Assembly: GCA_009784185.1 (NCBI GenBank)
Contig: WRCD01000006.1
Span: forward strand, 1 to 62,720
Source of the DNA: Bacillota bacterium
GTDB taxonomy: Bacteria > Bacillota > Clostridia > Christensenellales > UBA1242
Reading direction: 5' to 3'
DNA length: 62,720 nucleotides
In this document: piece by piece, positions 8,381-16,598 of the stretch
Layout of the letters: every line of letters starts with the position of its first letter
Numbering within the stretch: position 1 is the stretch's first letter
Notes under the pieces: model-generated
Told to the model about the DNA's origin: nothing
What the model saw: only the letters and a program-made list of their open reading frames with translations
Database searches by the model: none
Position numbers and translations under genes: made by a program

Positions 8381-10738
8381 ATGTACAACAGTTACGGGTT
8401 TGACAGCAATGTTAAACTTGCAATAAAAAACGCAAGCGAGTTGGCCCGGCAAAGCGGGCATGATGCTTTGGGAACGGAGCATCTCTTGTTTGGTATTGTA
8501 GGTGCGGACGGCAACACGGCAAGTAAGTTGCTGGCCGATTTTGGGGTAACCAGAAGTGCGTATTTGCAGTTATATAACCAAAGCATTGAAAAGGGCGCCG
8601 GCAGTTCCGCCGGTCCTGAACTTACTCCAAGGGTAAATGAGATATTAAAAACGGCGCAGGGCATTGCGTTTAAACTTAATCAGGCGTCCATAACTGTTGA
8701 GCACGTATTATTGGCGCTGTTATCCAGCACTGATTGTATTGCGGTAACTATGCTGGCTTCAGGGTTTAGGGTAAATATAGGTTCGCTTAGGGCGCAGCTG
8801 CTTGGTGTTCTGAAGCCGGCAGCGGCTGAGGCTCAGACAGCGGTTGAGCAAGTTAAGCCGGGCAAGCAGGAGAAAAGCAAGCTGCCAAAGTCGCTTTTAG
8901 AAATGGGAACGGACTTAACTTTGAAGGCCGAAGAAGGCAAAATTGACCCGATTGTTGGCCGAGAACAGGAAATAGAGCGGATTATTGAAATCCTTTGCAG
9001 AAAAACCAAAAACAATCCGGTATTAATTGGCGAAGCGGGAACCGGCAAAACCTCGGTGGTAGAGGGGCTGGCGCAAAGGATTGTTGCGGGGCAGGTTCCG
9101 GATTTATTAAAGGGCAAGCTTGTGTTCGGCCTGGAAATAGGCGGGCTTATGGCCGGCACAAAATACAGGGGAGCAATGGAAGAGCGCCTTAAGGACGTAA
9201 TTGAAACCATTATTGATAATAAGAACATAATAGTGTTTATAGATGAGCTGCATACGCTGGCTCAGGCCGGCAGCGAGAAGGGCGAAATTTCTCCGGGAGA
9301 TATGCTTAAGCCGTATCTGGCAAGGGGAGAGCTGCAGACAATCGGTGCAACCACCACCGATGAATACCGCAAGTTTATAGAAAAAGACAAGGCGCTTGAA
9401 CGCAGGTTTCAGCCCGTTATGGTTAACCCGCCGAGCGTTGAGGAAACTATTATAATATTAAAGGGATTGCGCGGCAGTTATGAGGCGTTTCATAAAGTGC
9501 AAATTACAGACGAGGCTATTACAGCGGCAGCCACCCTTAGTGACAGATATATTTTAGACAGGAGTCTGCCTGATAAGGCAATTGACCTTATTGACGAAGC
9601 CGGCAGCAGGTTAAAAATACATGGCAATGCTGAGCCGCATGAAATCAGACAGAAAGCCGATGAAATTAACAGATACAGAACCGAAATGAAGCAGTTAACC
9701 ATCAATCAGAATTATGAACAGGTGTCCGCACTGCGTGATAAGCTGATTAAAGCAGAACGTGAGTTAAGGGAACTTCAAAATCAGCCCAGACAAAGCTCAA
9801 TGCCAAGTATCGGTTATGACGATATTGCGCGGGTAGTCAGTGCATGGGCAAAGGTGCCGGTAACAAGACTAACCACTACCGAAAGTGAGCGCTTGCTGAA
9901 ATTGGAAGAGGTTTTACATAAGCGCATTGTAGGGCAGGACGCTGCTGTATCTGCAGTTAGCAAGGCTATAAGGCGTGCCAGAGCCGGGCTTAAAGACCCA
10001 AACCGCCCGATTGGCTCATTCCTGTTTCTTGGCCCTACCGGAGTTGGTAAAACCGAGCTTTGTAAGGCTTTGAGCGAAGTTATGTTTGATGACGAAAACG
10101 CATTAATCAGAATTGATATGAGCGAGTATATGGAAAGCCATTCGGTTTCCAAACTGATTGGCAGTCCTCCAGGGTACGTGGGTCATGATTCCGGAGGGCA
10201 GCTGTCGGAGCAGGTAAGGCGCAAGCCATATTCAATTGTACTGTTTGACGAACTGGAAAAGGCGCATTTTGACATATTAAATCTGCTGCTGCAGGTGTTG
10301 GATGACGGCAGGCTGACCGACAGCCAGGGCAGGCACATAAACTTTAAGAATACAATTATTGTAATGACGAGCAATGTTAAGGAAGCTGACCTTGTGTCAG
10401 CCTTCAGGCCGGAATTCTTAAACCGTATTGATGTAGTAACCGTATTCCAGCCGCTGGGCAAGGAACAGCTGGCGCATATTGCTGCAAACCTGCTGCAAAA
10501 GCTGGTTAAAAAAATGCAAGGCCATAAAGTGGAATTCAGGTTTACGGAACTGGCGCTTAAGTATCTGGTTGAAAAAGGTTATAGCGCCGAGTATGGAGCA
10601 CGCCCTTTGCGCAGGTTGGTTGAGCAGGAGATAGAAGATAAAATTGCAGACGAGATTCTGCTGGGTAATATTCCGGCAGGCAGTAAAATTACCGTGGATG
10701 CAAACAACGCCGGATTAGTTTTTAATACCGGGAGGTAA
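8381..10738 (+). CDS. clpC: ATP-dependent Clp protease ATP-binding subunit ClpC
   Basis: 785 residues. An N-terminal double Clp-N domain (FDSNVKLAIKNASELA, then TEHLLFGI) is followed by AAA+ D1 (Walker A GEAGTGKTS, Walker B IVFIDELHTL), a coiled middle region near 420-460 and D2 (Walker A GPTGVGKTE, sensor region NVKEADLVSAFRPEFLNRID). It unfolds arginine-phosphorylated or McsB-delivered substrates for ClpP. ATG 8381 is right because GGAGGTG is at 8371-8377. The open frame extends upstream to 8252 only because the repeat element lacks stops in that frame. Confidence 0.95.
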   Translation: MYNSYGFDSNVKLAIKNASELARQSGHDALGTEHLLFGIVGADGNTASKLLADFGVTRSAYLQLYNQSIEKGAGSSAGPELTPRVNEILKTAQGIAFKLNQASITVEHVLLALLSSTDCIAVTMLASGFRVNIGSLRAQLLGVLKPAAAEAQTAVEQVKPGKQEKSKLPKSLLEMGTDLTLKAEEGKIDPIVGREQEIERIIEILCRKTKNNPVLIGEAGTGKTSVVEGLAQRIVAGQVPDLLKGKLVFGLEIGGLMAGTKYRGAMEERLKDVIETIIDNKNIIVFIDELHTLAQAGSEKGEISPGDMLKPYLARGELQTIGATTTDEYRKFIEKDKALERRFQPVMVNPPSVEETIIILKGLRGSYEAFHKVQITDEAITAAATLSDRYILDRSLPDKAIDLIDEAGSRLKIHGNAEPHEIRQKADEINRYRTEMKQLTINQNYEQVSALRDKLIKAERELRELQNQPRQSSMPSIGYDDIARVVSAWAKVPVTRLTTTESERLLKLEEVLHKRIVGQDAAVSAVSKAIRRARAGLKDPNRPIGSFLFLGPTGVGKTELCKALSEVMFDDENALIRIDMSEYMESHSVSKLIGSPPGYVGHDSGGQLSEQVRRKPYSIVLFDELEKAHFDILNLLLQVLDDGRLTDSQGRHINFKNTIIVMTSNVKEADLVSAFRPEFLNRIDVVTVFQPLGKEQLAHIAANLLQKLVKKMQGHKVEFRFTELALKYLVEKGYSAEYGARPLRRLVEQEIEDKIADEILLGNIPAGSKITVDANNAGLVFNTGR

Positions 10739-10804
10739 TTCGCTTGCTAAGTTTGGGCAAATCAGGTAAAATTACGTTCGTGAAATTAAAAAGGGAGAAA
10801 ACAG

Positions 10805-11338
10805 ATGAAAATAGAAATTGTAAGCAAAAACTTTAAGGTTACCGATAAGCTGGAGGAAGTAATAAGACACAAGGTGGAAAAGCTAAGTCATTACTTTACC
10901 GATTCGGCTGAAGTGCGGGTGGTTTGCCGTCAGGAGACGGACCGCAACAAAATGGAGATAACAATTACCGACAATGGTATGCTTTACCGCAGCGAAGTGG
11001 TTAGCGGTAATATGTACGACAATATTGACCTTGCGCTGCCCAAAGTTGAGCGGCAGTTATACAAACAGCGTGAGCGCGTTAAAGACAGAATAAGGGGTGA
11101 TGCGTTTGGAGGCGACAGGTTTTTGTTTGCGCCCGAGTCGGTTGCCAGCGTATCTAAGCCGAACATTGCAAGAACTAAGAGCTTTCAGGTGTACGAATAT
11201 ACGCTTGAAGACGCAGCAGAGAGGCTGGAAAACCTTGACCTGCAATTCTTTTTGTTCTTAAACAAGAAAACCAAAAAGGTTAATGTAATTTACCGCAGGG
11301 CAGACGGTGATTACGGAGTAATTGAACCGCAATATTAA
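10805..11338 (+). CDS. hpf: Ribosome hibernation promoting factor, long form
   Basis: 177 residues. The N-terminal beta-alpha-beta-beta-beta-alpha domain (MKIEIVSKNFKVTDKLEEVI) binds the 30S decoding region. The C-terminal dimerisation domain (KSFQVYEYTLEDAAERLENLDLQFFLF; NVIYRRADGDYGVIEPQY) drives 100S ribosome formation in stationary phase. GGGAG lies 7 nt upstream. A strong terminator follows. Confidence 0.93.
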   Translation: MKIEIVSKNFKVTDKLEEVIRHKVEKLSHYFTDSAEVRVVCRQETDRNKMEITITDNGMLYRSEVVSGNMYDNIDLALPKVERQLYKQRERVKDRIRGDAFGGDRFLFAPESVASVSKPNIARTKSFQVYEYTLEDAAERLENLDLQFFLFLNKKTKKVNVIYRRADGDYGVIEPQY

Positions 11339-11363
11339 AAACACGCCAATGGCGTGTTTTTAA
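11337..11363 (+). terminator. Rho-independent terminator after hpf
   Basis: AAAAACACGCC and GGCGTGTTTTT pair around a 3-nt loop, with a T tail. Confidence 0.85.
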
Positions 11364-11366
11364 TAA

Positions 11367-11541
11367 GTGAACAATGAACAGGTAACATGGAACAGTGATG
11401 GGTCGCTGCGCTCCAAAATAACCGTCATTGCGAGTTGGGCTTCTTGCTGCTTCTAACGAAGCAATCCGTCGGGTAGAACAAATTCCCCTTCAAAAAAGGG
11501 GAATTCTTACAGCAGGCCATCATGGGGAGCGCCAGCGACCC
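11367..11541. repeat. Composite of family D, C and mini-A repeats
   Basis: Family D direct-repeat text (GTGAACAATGAACAGGTAACA...) fills 11367-11395. GGGTCGCTGCGCTCC follows at about 11400, and its inverse GGAGCGCCAGCGACCC lies at 11525-11541. Between them are a family C element with TCATTGCGAG and GAAGCAATC ends (11423-11469) and a 25-bp minimal family A palindrome, AATTCCCCTT...GGGGAATT (11481-11505). The stretch therefore looks like nested insertions of three repeat types. No gene is supported here. Confidence 0.75.
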
Positions 11542-11559
11542 GTAATTTATATTTTATAT

Positions 11560-11588
11560 TTGATATTTTATATTTGTTATGCTATAAT
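11560..11588 (+). promoter_or_regulatory. Promoter of nth, near-leaderless
   Basis: TTGATA (11560-11565), 17 bp, and extended -10 TGCTATAAT with its hexamer at 11583-11588. The nth ATG is at 11598, so the leader should be only about 0-4 nt. The -35 lies in the TATTTGATATTT tail of the adjacent family D repeat. Confidence 0.75.
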
Positions 11589-11597
11589 TACTGCGAT

Positions 11598-12227
11598 ATG
11601 CAAAAGATAGAACGGGTAGTTGAATATTTGCACGAGTTGTATCCTGAGCCGGAATGTGAGCTTAAGTTTAACTCCGAATTCGAGATGTTTGTTGCGGTGT
11701 TACTCAGCCCGCAATGTACCGATAAGCGTGTAAATATGGTTACCAAAGAATTGTTTAAAACGGCTAATACGCCGGAGCAAGTTTTGGCAATGGGGCAGAC
11801 AGAGCTGGAGAAGCGTATTTACTCAACCGGTTTTTACAAAAACAAGGCTAAAAACCTGATTCTATCCAGTCAGATGCTGCTGCAGGAATTTGGCGGCAAG
11901 CTGCCAAAGGAAGTTGAGCAATTGGTTCAATTACCCGGTGCGGGCAGAAAGGTGGCTAATGTAATTGCAGCACTTGCACACGGCGCAAACACTTTTGCGG
12001 TTGACACGCACGTGTTTAGAGTAACAAACCGGCTGGGGTTGGTTAAAGCTAAAACGCCTGACGAAACCGAGCGGAAGTTTGTTGCAAAGTACAGCAAGTA
12101 TATTACCCCTGACTTGCATCTTTCTTTGGTTTTGTTTGGGAGATACATCTGCACGGCAAAAAATCCTAAGTGCGCCGAATGTAGATTAAGGGATGTTTGT
12201 GACGGACAAAATTCCCCTTTAAGATAA
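11598..12227 (+). CDS. nth: Endonuclease III (DNA glycosylase/AP lyase)
   Basis: 209 residues. The helix-hairpin-helix LVQLPGAGRKVANVI carries the catalytic lysine region, VDTHVFRVTNRLGL holds the catalytic aspartate, and a C-x6-C-x2-C-x5-C iron-sulfur cluster lies at the C-terminus (CTAKNPKCAECRLRDVC). It removes oxidised pyrimidines in base excision repair. ATG 11598 matches family starts. The last five residues, NSPLR, and the stop are encoded by the family A element that begins at 12210, so the native C-terminus has been replaced or extended. Confidence 0.95.
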   Translation: MQKIERVVEYLHELYPEPECELKFNSEFEMFVAVLLSPQCTDKRVNMVTKELFKTANTPEQVLAMGQTELEKRIYSTGFYKNKAKNLILSSQMLLQEFGGKLPKEVEQLVQLPGAGRKVANVIAALAHGANTFAVDTHVFRVTNRLGLVKAKTPDETERKFVAKYSKYITPDLHLSLVLFGRYICTAKNPKCAECRLRDVCDGQNSPLR

Positions 12228-12395
12228 AGGGGTGGATGCCGAGTCCGCAAGGACGACGGCAGACGGGGTATATGATAAGGTTCGGTTTTTGCGCCACTTT
12301 ACGCGGCGGCTAGCCGAGAGCGAAGCGAACGCCAACAGCTCCACACTATCTTGACGGCTGTTACTCCGTCATCCACCCCTTCATAAAGGGGAATT
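12210..12395. repeat. Family A palindromic element, long copy (186 bp)
   Basis: Begins AATTCCCCTTTAAGATAAAG and ends TCATAAAGGGGAATT. Its left end overlaps the 3' end of nth and supplies the nth stop codon. Its centre is longer than in other copies, with an extra GCGGCGGCTAGCCGAGAGCG-like portion. It fills most of the nth-obgE gap. Confidence 0.88.
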
Positions 12396-12427
12396 CTGGC
12401 GGGAAGACCAACTAGAAAGGATATGCT

Positions 12428-13711
12428 ATGTTTATAGACAAAGTTAAAATTTATGTTAAGGCAGGCAAAGGCGGCGACGGAGCTGTTAGTTTCCGCAGGG
12501 AAAAATACGTTCCAAACGGCGGGCCGGACGGCGGTGACGGGGGCAGGGGCGGGTCAATTATTCTTGAGATTGATGAAGGTGCCACCAGCCTTATAAACTT
12601 TAAATTTAACAAGCATTACCGGGCACAGGACGGAGAGAAGGGCAGCGGCAAAAAAAGCACCGGCAAATCGGGAGAAAATCTGATTGTAAAGGTGCCGCGC
12701 GGCACCTTGGTTAAGGAGGCCTTTACCGGAAAGGTAATAGCCGATATGTTTTATGCTAAAGACCAGGTGGTTTTGCTGAAAGGAGGCAACGGAGGCAAGG
12801 GCAACTGGCACTACTCCAGCAGCAGGCGGCAGACGCCGCGGTTCAGCCAGTCGGGTCAGGTAACGGTTGAAAAAGAAGTTGTTTTAGAGCTTAAGACCAT
12901 TGCTGATGTCGGGCTTATTGGTTTCCCGAATGTAGGCAAGTCTACAATACTTGCTGCAATAACCGAGGCCAAGCCAAAGATTGCCAACTACCACTTTACT
13001 ACGCTTGCCCCTAATCTTGGAGTGCTGCAAAGTTATGAACGCAAATGCGTAATTGCCGATATCCCCGGGCTGATTGAAGGAGCAAGTGCGGGAGTTGGGC
13101 TGGGGCATGAGTTTTTACGGCACATTGAGCGGGTACGGCTGCTGGCACACGTTGTGGATATATCCGGCAGCGAAGGCAGAGACCCGTATGAGGATTTTAA
13201 AACCATAAACTCTGAGCTGGTTAAATACAGTAAAGAACTGCAGAAAAGGCCGCAGATAGTTTTATTAAACAAATACGATTTGCTGAGCCCCGAATCTAAG
13301 CTGGAACTTGATTTCAGGAAAAAGCTTGCCGGCTTAAAGCGGTTTAAAGACTCTCCGGTTTTAACTGTGTCCGCAACGGCACATAAAGGGCTGGATGAAT
13401 TTGTTGCGCTGATTTTTGATACACTAGCTAAACTGCCTGCAATGGAACCGGCTCCGATTGAACAGTTTGATTTTGACTGCCGAGACACAAACGAACTGGA
13501 AGTAATTAAGCTGGAACCGAACGTGTATGAAGTTGTGGGCGGTAAAATGGAAGAACTGGCAAGAAAGGTTGTGCTGTCGGATTATGAAAGCATGGCGTAT
13601 TTTCAGCGCCGCCTCCGAATTGATGGGGTCATTAGCCTGTTAAAAAAAGCAGGTATGCAGGAAGGAGATACGGTACTGATATCCGATATTGAGTTTGAAT
13701 ATACCGAATAA
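12428..13711 (+). CDS. obgE: GTPase ObgE/CgtA
   Basis: 427 residues. The glycine-rich Obg domain (KAGKGGDGAVSFRREKYVPNGGPDGGDGGRGG) spans 1-157. The G domain follows with G1 GFPNVGKST, G3 DIPGLIEGAS and G4 NKYDL, and then the C-terminal OCT domain (340-427). It is a ribosome-associated GTPase needed for 50S assembly and, in spore formers, for sporulation initiation. AAAGGA lies just upstream of ATG 12428. Confidence 0.97.
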   Translation: MFIDKVKIYVKAGKGGDGAVSFRREKYVPNGGPDGGDGGRGGSIILEIDEGATSLINFKFNKHYRAQDGEKGSGKKSTGKSGENLIVKVPRGTLVKEAFTGKVIADMFYAKDQVVLLKGGNGGKGNWHYSSSRRQTPRFSQSGQVTVEKEVVLELKTIADVGLIGFPNVGKSTILAAITEAKPKIANYHFTTLAPNLGVLQSYERKCVIADIPGLIEGASAGVGLGHEFLRHIERVRLLAHVVDISGSEGRDPYEDFKTINSELVKYSKELQKRPQIVLLNKYDLLSPESKLELDFRKKLAGLKRFKDSPVLTVSATAHKGLDEFVALIFDTLAKLPAMEPAPIEQFDFDCRDTNELEVIKLEPNVYEVVGGKMEELARKVVLSDYESMAYFQRRLRIDGVISLLKKAGMQEGDTVLISDIEFEYTE

Positions 13712-13721
13712 GGAGATATAT

Positions 13722-14018
13722 ATGAAGCTGAACGCAAAGGAAAGGGTTCTGTTAAAAACTCACGCGCAAAAACTAGAGCCGGTGGTTACTATCGGCAAGG
13801 AAGGCATTACTCCAAATGTCGTAACCACAGCCGATCAGGCATTGTTTGCGCGCGAGATTATTAAGGTCAGTGTACTTGAGCCCTGCCCGGAGCCTGCTGC
13901 GGAAGCTGCCGAGAACCTGGCCGTTAAAACCAAAGCACAGGTGGTGCAGGTTATAGGCAGAAAGTTTGTGTTATACAAAAAGTCCGCTAAAAAGGGAATT
14001 GTGCCGATTTTAAGTTAA
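13722..14018 (+). CDS. yhbY: YhbY-type RNA-binding protein (CRM domain)
   Basis: 98 residues. The CRM fold is recognisable from LKTHAQKLEPVVTIGKEGITPNV and the C-terminal VVQVIGRKFVLYKKS. It binds pre-50S particles and is commonly downstream of obgE. ATG 13722 has AGGAG at 13711-13715; the longer frame from 13689 overlaps obgE and lacks support. Confidence 0.9.
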   Translation: MKLNAKERVLLKTHAQKLEPVVTIGKEGITPNVVTTADQALFAREIIKVSVLEPCPEPAAEAAENLAVKTKAQVVQVIGRKFVLYKKSAKKGIVPILS

Positions 14019-14025
14019 CCACCAA

Positions 14026-14169
14026 AATTCCCCTTCCTCGAAGGGGTGGATGACGGAGCGTGGAGCGAGGGCAGACGGGGTAGCCGCTTGCGTAAAGCAA
14101 GCGCAAAAAGCATGTCGCTATCACATCCCCCGGCGCTGGAGTGCCACCCCTTTATCTTAAAGGGGAATT
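14026..14169. repeat. Family A palindromic element, full copy (144 bp)
   Basis: Begins AATTCCCCTTCCTCGAAGGG and ends TTATCTTAAAGGGGAATT. It lies between the convergent yhbY and membrane-protein genes. Its right end, read on the minus strand, encodes the last residues and stop of the membrane protein. Confidence 0.9.
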
Positions 14170-15018
14170 TTGTCTCCGTCCATTAATATGTGATATTATT
14201 GCGCACACCAAAAGTAAACTGCCTGTTATGAGGTAATATAGTTTAAACATTACAAAATAACTGGATATGAGTAAAATCAACCCCAAAAACGCAAAGCTTT
14301 TGGTGCGCTTTCCGCTGAATGCGTATCTAAAAAGGTCCTTTACAGTCAGCCTGGCAGTTCCTTTAAGTTCAACAATCCGGGGCAGTTCGATACTGCTGGG
14401 TTTAATGTAAAGCTGATAAATCTGCCTGTGGTTCATTAAGGTGACCGGTATGCTTTTTATGGTGCCGGCCAGTTTTTCAACTTCGGGCGGATATGTGCTG
14501 CAGGCAATTATTAAATTGTCTGCTTTATTTTTTATGGCTGTTTTTACAGCTTCAGCCAGCTGTTGCACGGTTAAGGCTGTATCACGGTAACATGGTATAA
14601 ATACGGTTTTATTATTGTTGTTTGTGTAGCTTAATACGTTTTTTGTTAAAACAGTTTCATGCATTGTGCTAAGGAGCAACTTAAAATATGCGGCGGTTTC
14701 CGTATCGGGTGTAAACATTAATTGGAGAGCCGATTTTTCAATTGCTTCGGCTTCCTTAGCGGTCAGCCGCTTTTTTTCCAGTTTGCCGCCCTTAATTTTA
14801 TCAATTGCAAAACATATGGCCACGCTGGTTACGGCAGAAATTGCTGTTGCCGCAATCCAATCCTGCAGCCAGAAAATTATCCATGCGTAAATCAGCAGAA
14901 AAATGATGGCGTTTCTGAATAGGAAGTCTATAGCTCTGCTTAGTTTAAAGCCGGTTAACATGGCTTGATTATTGACAAAAACAGGCGTTCTAACCGTATT
15001 TAGTTGACTTAAAAACAA
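14152..15018 (-). CDS. Membrane protein with a possible Mrr-like cytoplasmic domain
   Basis: Up to 288 residues (TTG 15018), or about 269 from ATG 14961. Two hydrophobic N-terminal segments (FRNAIIFLLIYAWIIFWL; ATAISAVTSVAICFAI) and two C-terminal ones (FAFLGLILLISSYFVMF; LYYLITGSLLLVCAII) flank a soluble domain of about 170 residues. The run DNLIIACSTYPPEVEKLAGTIKSIPVTLMNHRQIYQLY is reminiscent of the late core of Mrr-type nuclease folds. No full catalytic set was seen, so this is weak. The terminal residues NSPLR and the stop come from the family A element, exactly as in nth. It is divergent from rsfS. Confidence 0.6.
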   Translation of the reverse strand: MFLSQLNTVRTPVFVNNQAMLTGFKLSRAIDFLFRNAIIFLLIYAWIIFWLQDWIAATAISAVTSVAICFAIDKIKGGKLEKKRLTAKEAEAIEKSALQLMFTPDTETAAYFKLLLSTMHETVLTKNVLSYTNNNNKTVFIPCYRDTALTVQQLAEAVKTAIKNKADNLIIACSTYPPEVEKLAGTIKSIPVTLMNHRQIYQLYIKPSSIELPRIVELKGTARLTVKDLFRYAFSGKRTKSFAFLGLILLISSYFVMFKLYYLITGSLLLVCAIISHINGRRQNSPLR

Positions 15019-15060
15019 GCAAGATGATATAATTATATGTTATTTGTGGAGGGATACCAA
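15004..15060. promoter_or_regulatory. Divergent promoters sharing a palindromic -10
   Basis: The plus-strand promoter is TTGACT (15004-15009), 18 bp, then TATAAT (15028-15033) for rsfS. The minus-strand promoter is TTGGTA (complement of 15055-15060), 17 bp, then TATAAT (complement of 15032-15037) for the membrane protein. Both -10 boxes lie in the perfect palindrome ATATAATTATAT (15027-15038). Confidence 0.6.
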
Positions 15061-15519
15061 TTGGAAAACACATTATTGGAAAGCAGGGAGTTTGCTTTTG
15101 ATATTGCCGAGATTCTGGCCGAAAAAAAGGCAAAAGACATATTGGTTATGGGGACAGTAAAGCAGGTGGGAGTAGCTGACTATTTTGTGCTTGCTACTGC
15201 CGGAAGCGCTGTTCAGGCCAAAACTCTGGCTGATTTTGTGGAGCAAAAATTACAGGAGAAGCAAAAGCGGGTAATGGGGCGCGACGGCAACAGAGAGGGC
15301 AGATGGATTGTGCTGGATTACGGCAGGGTTTTTGTTCATGTTTTTACCGAGGAGCTGAGAACTTTTTATAATCTGGAAAAACTCTGGGGAGAGGGCAGAT
15401 ATATGTTTAAACCGGCTGATATTGCCAAAGAGCGGGAATCAGACAAAAAAAAAGCAAACAAAAAAGTAACAAAAGCCAAACCGGCAAAGCCTGCACCTAA
15501 AAAGGCTGTAAAAAAATGA
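15061..15519 (+). CDS. rsfS: Ribosomal silencing factor RsfS
   Basis: About 152 residues. The RsfS core is clear (DILVMGTVKQVGVADYFVLATAGSAVQAKTLADFV; WIVLDYGRVFVHVFTEELRTFYNLEKLWGEG). It binds L14 and blocks 30S-50S joining under nutrient limitation. A lysine/alanine-rich tail of about 35 residues is extra. TTG 15061 is preferred because GGAGGG lies at 15048-15053 and the in-frame ATG at 15037 falls within the expected transcription start region. The usual nadD and yqeK neighbours are absent. Confidence 0.9.
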   Translation: MENTLLESREFAFDIAEILAEKKAKDILVMGTVKQVGVADYFVLATAGSAVQAKTLADFVEQKLQEKQKRVMGRDGNREGRWIVLDYGRVFVHVFTEELRTFYNLEKLWGEGRYMFKPADIAKERESDKKKANKKVTKAKPAKPAPKKAVKK

Positions 15520-15935
15520 AGACAATAATTACAAACAGTCCGCAGGAAACCGAGACTGCAGGTGCGGAACTGGCTAAAAGCCTTACAGGAGGAAACGTAG
15601 TAGCCTTAAGCGGCGAGCTTGGTGCCGGTAAGACACAGTTTGTAAAAGGTATTGCTAAGGGGCTTGGTATATCAAAAACCGTTACAAGCCCGACCTTTAC
15701 AATAATGAACATATATGATTCGGATGACATCCTGCTTTATCATTTTGATTTGTATAGGCTAAACAGCTTTGACGAGGCGCAGGAGGCGGGGCTGGTTGAG
15801 TATATAGGCGCACCGGAGGCTGTTAGTGTGGTTGAGTGGTACAATCAGGTGCCCGGGGTTGTAGACAACAACGCTGTAAGGATACATATTACAAAGCTGG
15901 ATGATAACAGACGTGAAATAACCATTGGGGGTTAA
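15516..15935 (+). CDS. tsaE: tRNA threonylcarbamoyladenosine biosynthesis ATPase TsaE
   Basis: 139 residues. Walker A GELGAGKTQFVKGIAKGLG, then VTSPTFTIMNIY, LYHFDLYRL and a Walker B-like VSVVEWY. With TsaB and TsaD it drives t6A37 formation on ANN-decoding tRNAs. The ATG overlaps the rsfS stop by 4 nt. Confidence 0.95.
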   Translation: MKTIITNSPQETETAGAELAKSLTGGNVVALSGELGAGKTQFVKGIAKGLGISKTVTSPTFTIMNIYDSDDILLYHFDLYRLNSFDEAQEAGLVEYIGAPEAVSVVEWYNQVPGVVDNNAVRIHITKLDDNRREITIGG

Positions 15936-15938
15936 GCT

Positions 15939-16598
15939 TTGATTTTGCTTGGAATTAATACAACGGCAAACAAAACCGTAGCTGTTTTAAACAAAAACGG
16001 CGTGTTTTTTTGCAAAATAATTCCGTTTGCAAAGCATTCCGAAAATCTGTTTGATGCAATTGAGCAGCTTTTAAAAACAGCCGAAACAAGCATTAAAGAA
16101 GTTGACGTGTTTGGTGTTGTTAACGGTCCGGGTTCGTTTACCGGTATCAGAATCGGGCTGGCTGTGGTTAAGACTTTTGCGTACGTATTTAACAAGCCGG
16201 TTGCGGCTGTAAACTCTTTAGAGGTTTTGGCGTATAATAAGTTTGATACTAAAGCAGAGAGTGAGTTTTGGTGTGCAATTGATGCCGGTGCGGGGCTGGT
16301 TTACTTGCAGCAATTCAGCAACAGCCTGCAGCCGGTAACCGAACCGAAGTGCTTGGCTGTACAAGAGGCCGGTGATGTTGTTGTGGCGCAGGAAGTGCTG
16401 TGTCCAACGCCGCAGGTTTTTGACGGTGGGGTGCGAGCGGTTTCTGCTGACTTTACGCCGGAGGCATTGCATATGGCGCTTCTGAACAAATACAAAGCCG
16501 GAGCAGCGGCGGAACCGAAAAACATAAATCCGCTTTATTTGCGCCAATCCCAAGCCGAAGTTAACTGTAAGCCTCTGCAAGGGGGTGCACAATGCTGA
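15939..16598 (+). CDS. tsaB: tRNA threonylcarbamoyladenosine biosynthesis protein TsaB
   Basis: 219 residues, TTG start with GGGGG 5-9 nt before it. It is an ASKHA-fold protein (LLGINTTANKTVAVL; VNGPGSFTGIRIGLAVVKTFAY). It serves as a scaffold partner of TsaD, which is not in this window. It is part of the tsaE-tsaB-rimI run and overlaps rimI by 7 nt. Confidence 0.93.
   Translation: MILLGINTTANKTVAVLNKNGVFFCKIIPFAKHSENLFDAIEQLLKTAETSIKEVDVFGVVNGPGSFTGIRIGLAVVKTFAYVFNKPVAAVNSLEVLAYNKFDTKAESEFWCAIDAGAGLVYLQQFSNSLQPVTEPKCLAVQEAGDVVVAQEVLCPTPQVFDGGVRAVSADFTPEALHMALLNKYKAGAAAEPKNINPLYLRQSQAEVNCKPLQGGAQC

Noticed and set aside
11428..11610. 60-codon open frame upstream of nth
   Set aside because: It consists of repeat sequence, overlaps the nth start and has no family features.
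15037..15060. ATG 15037 as the rsfS start
   Set aside because: It lies only 4 nt after the -10, within the expected transcription start, while TTG 15061 has GGAGGG at good spacing.
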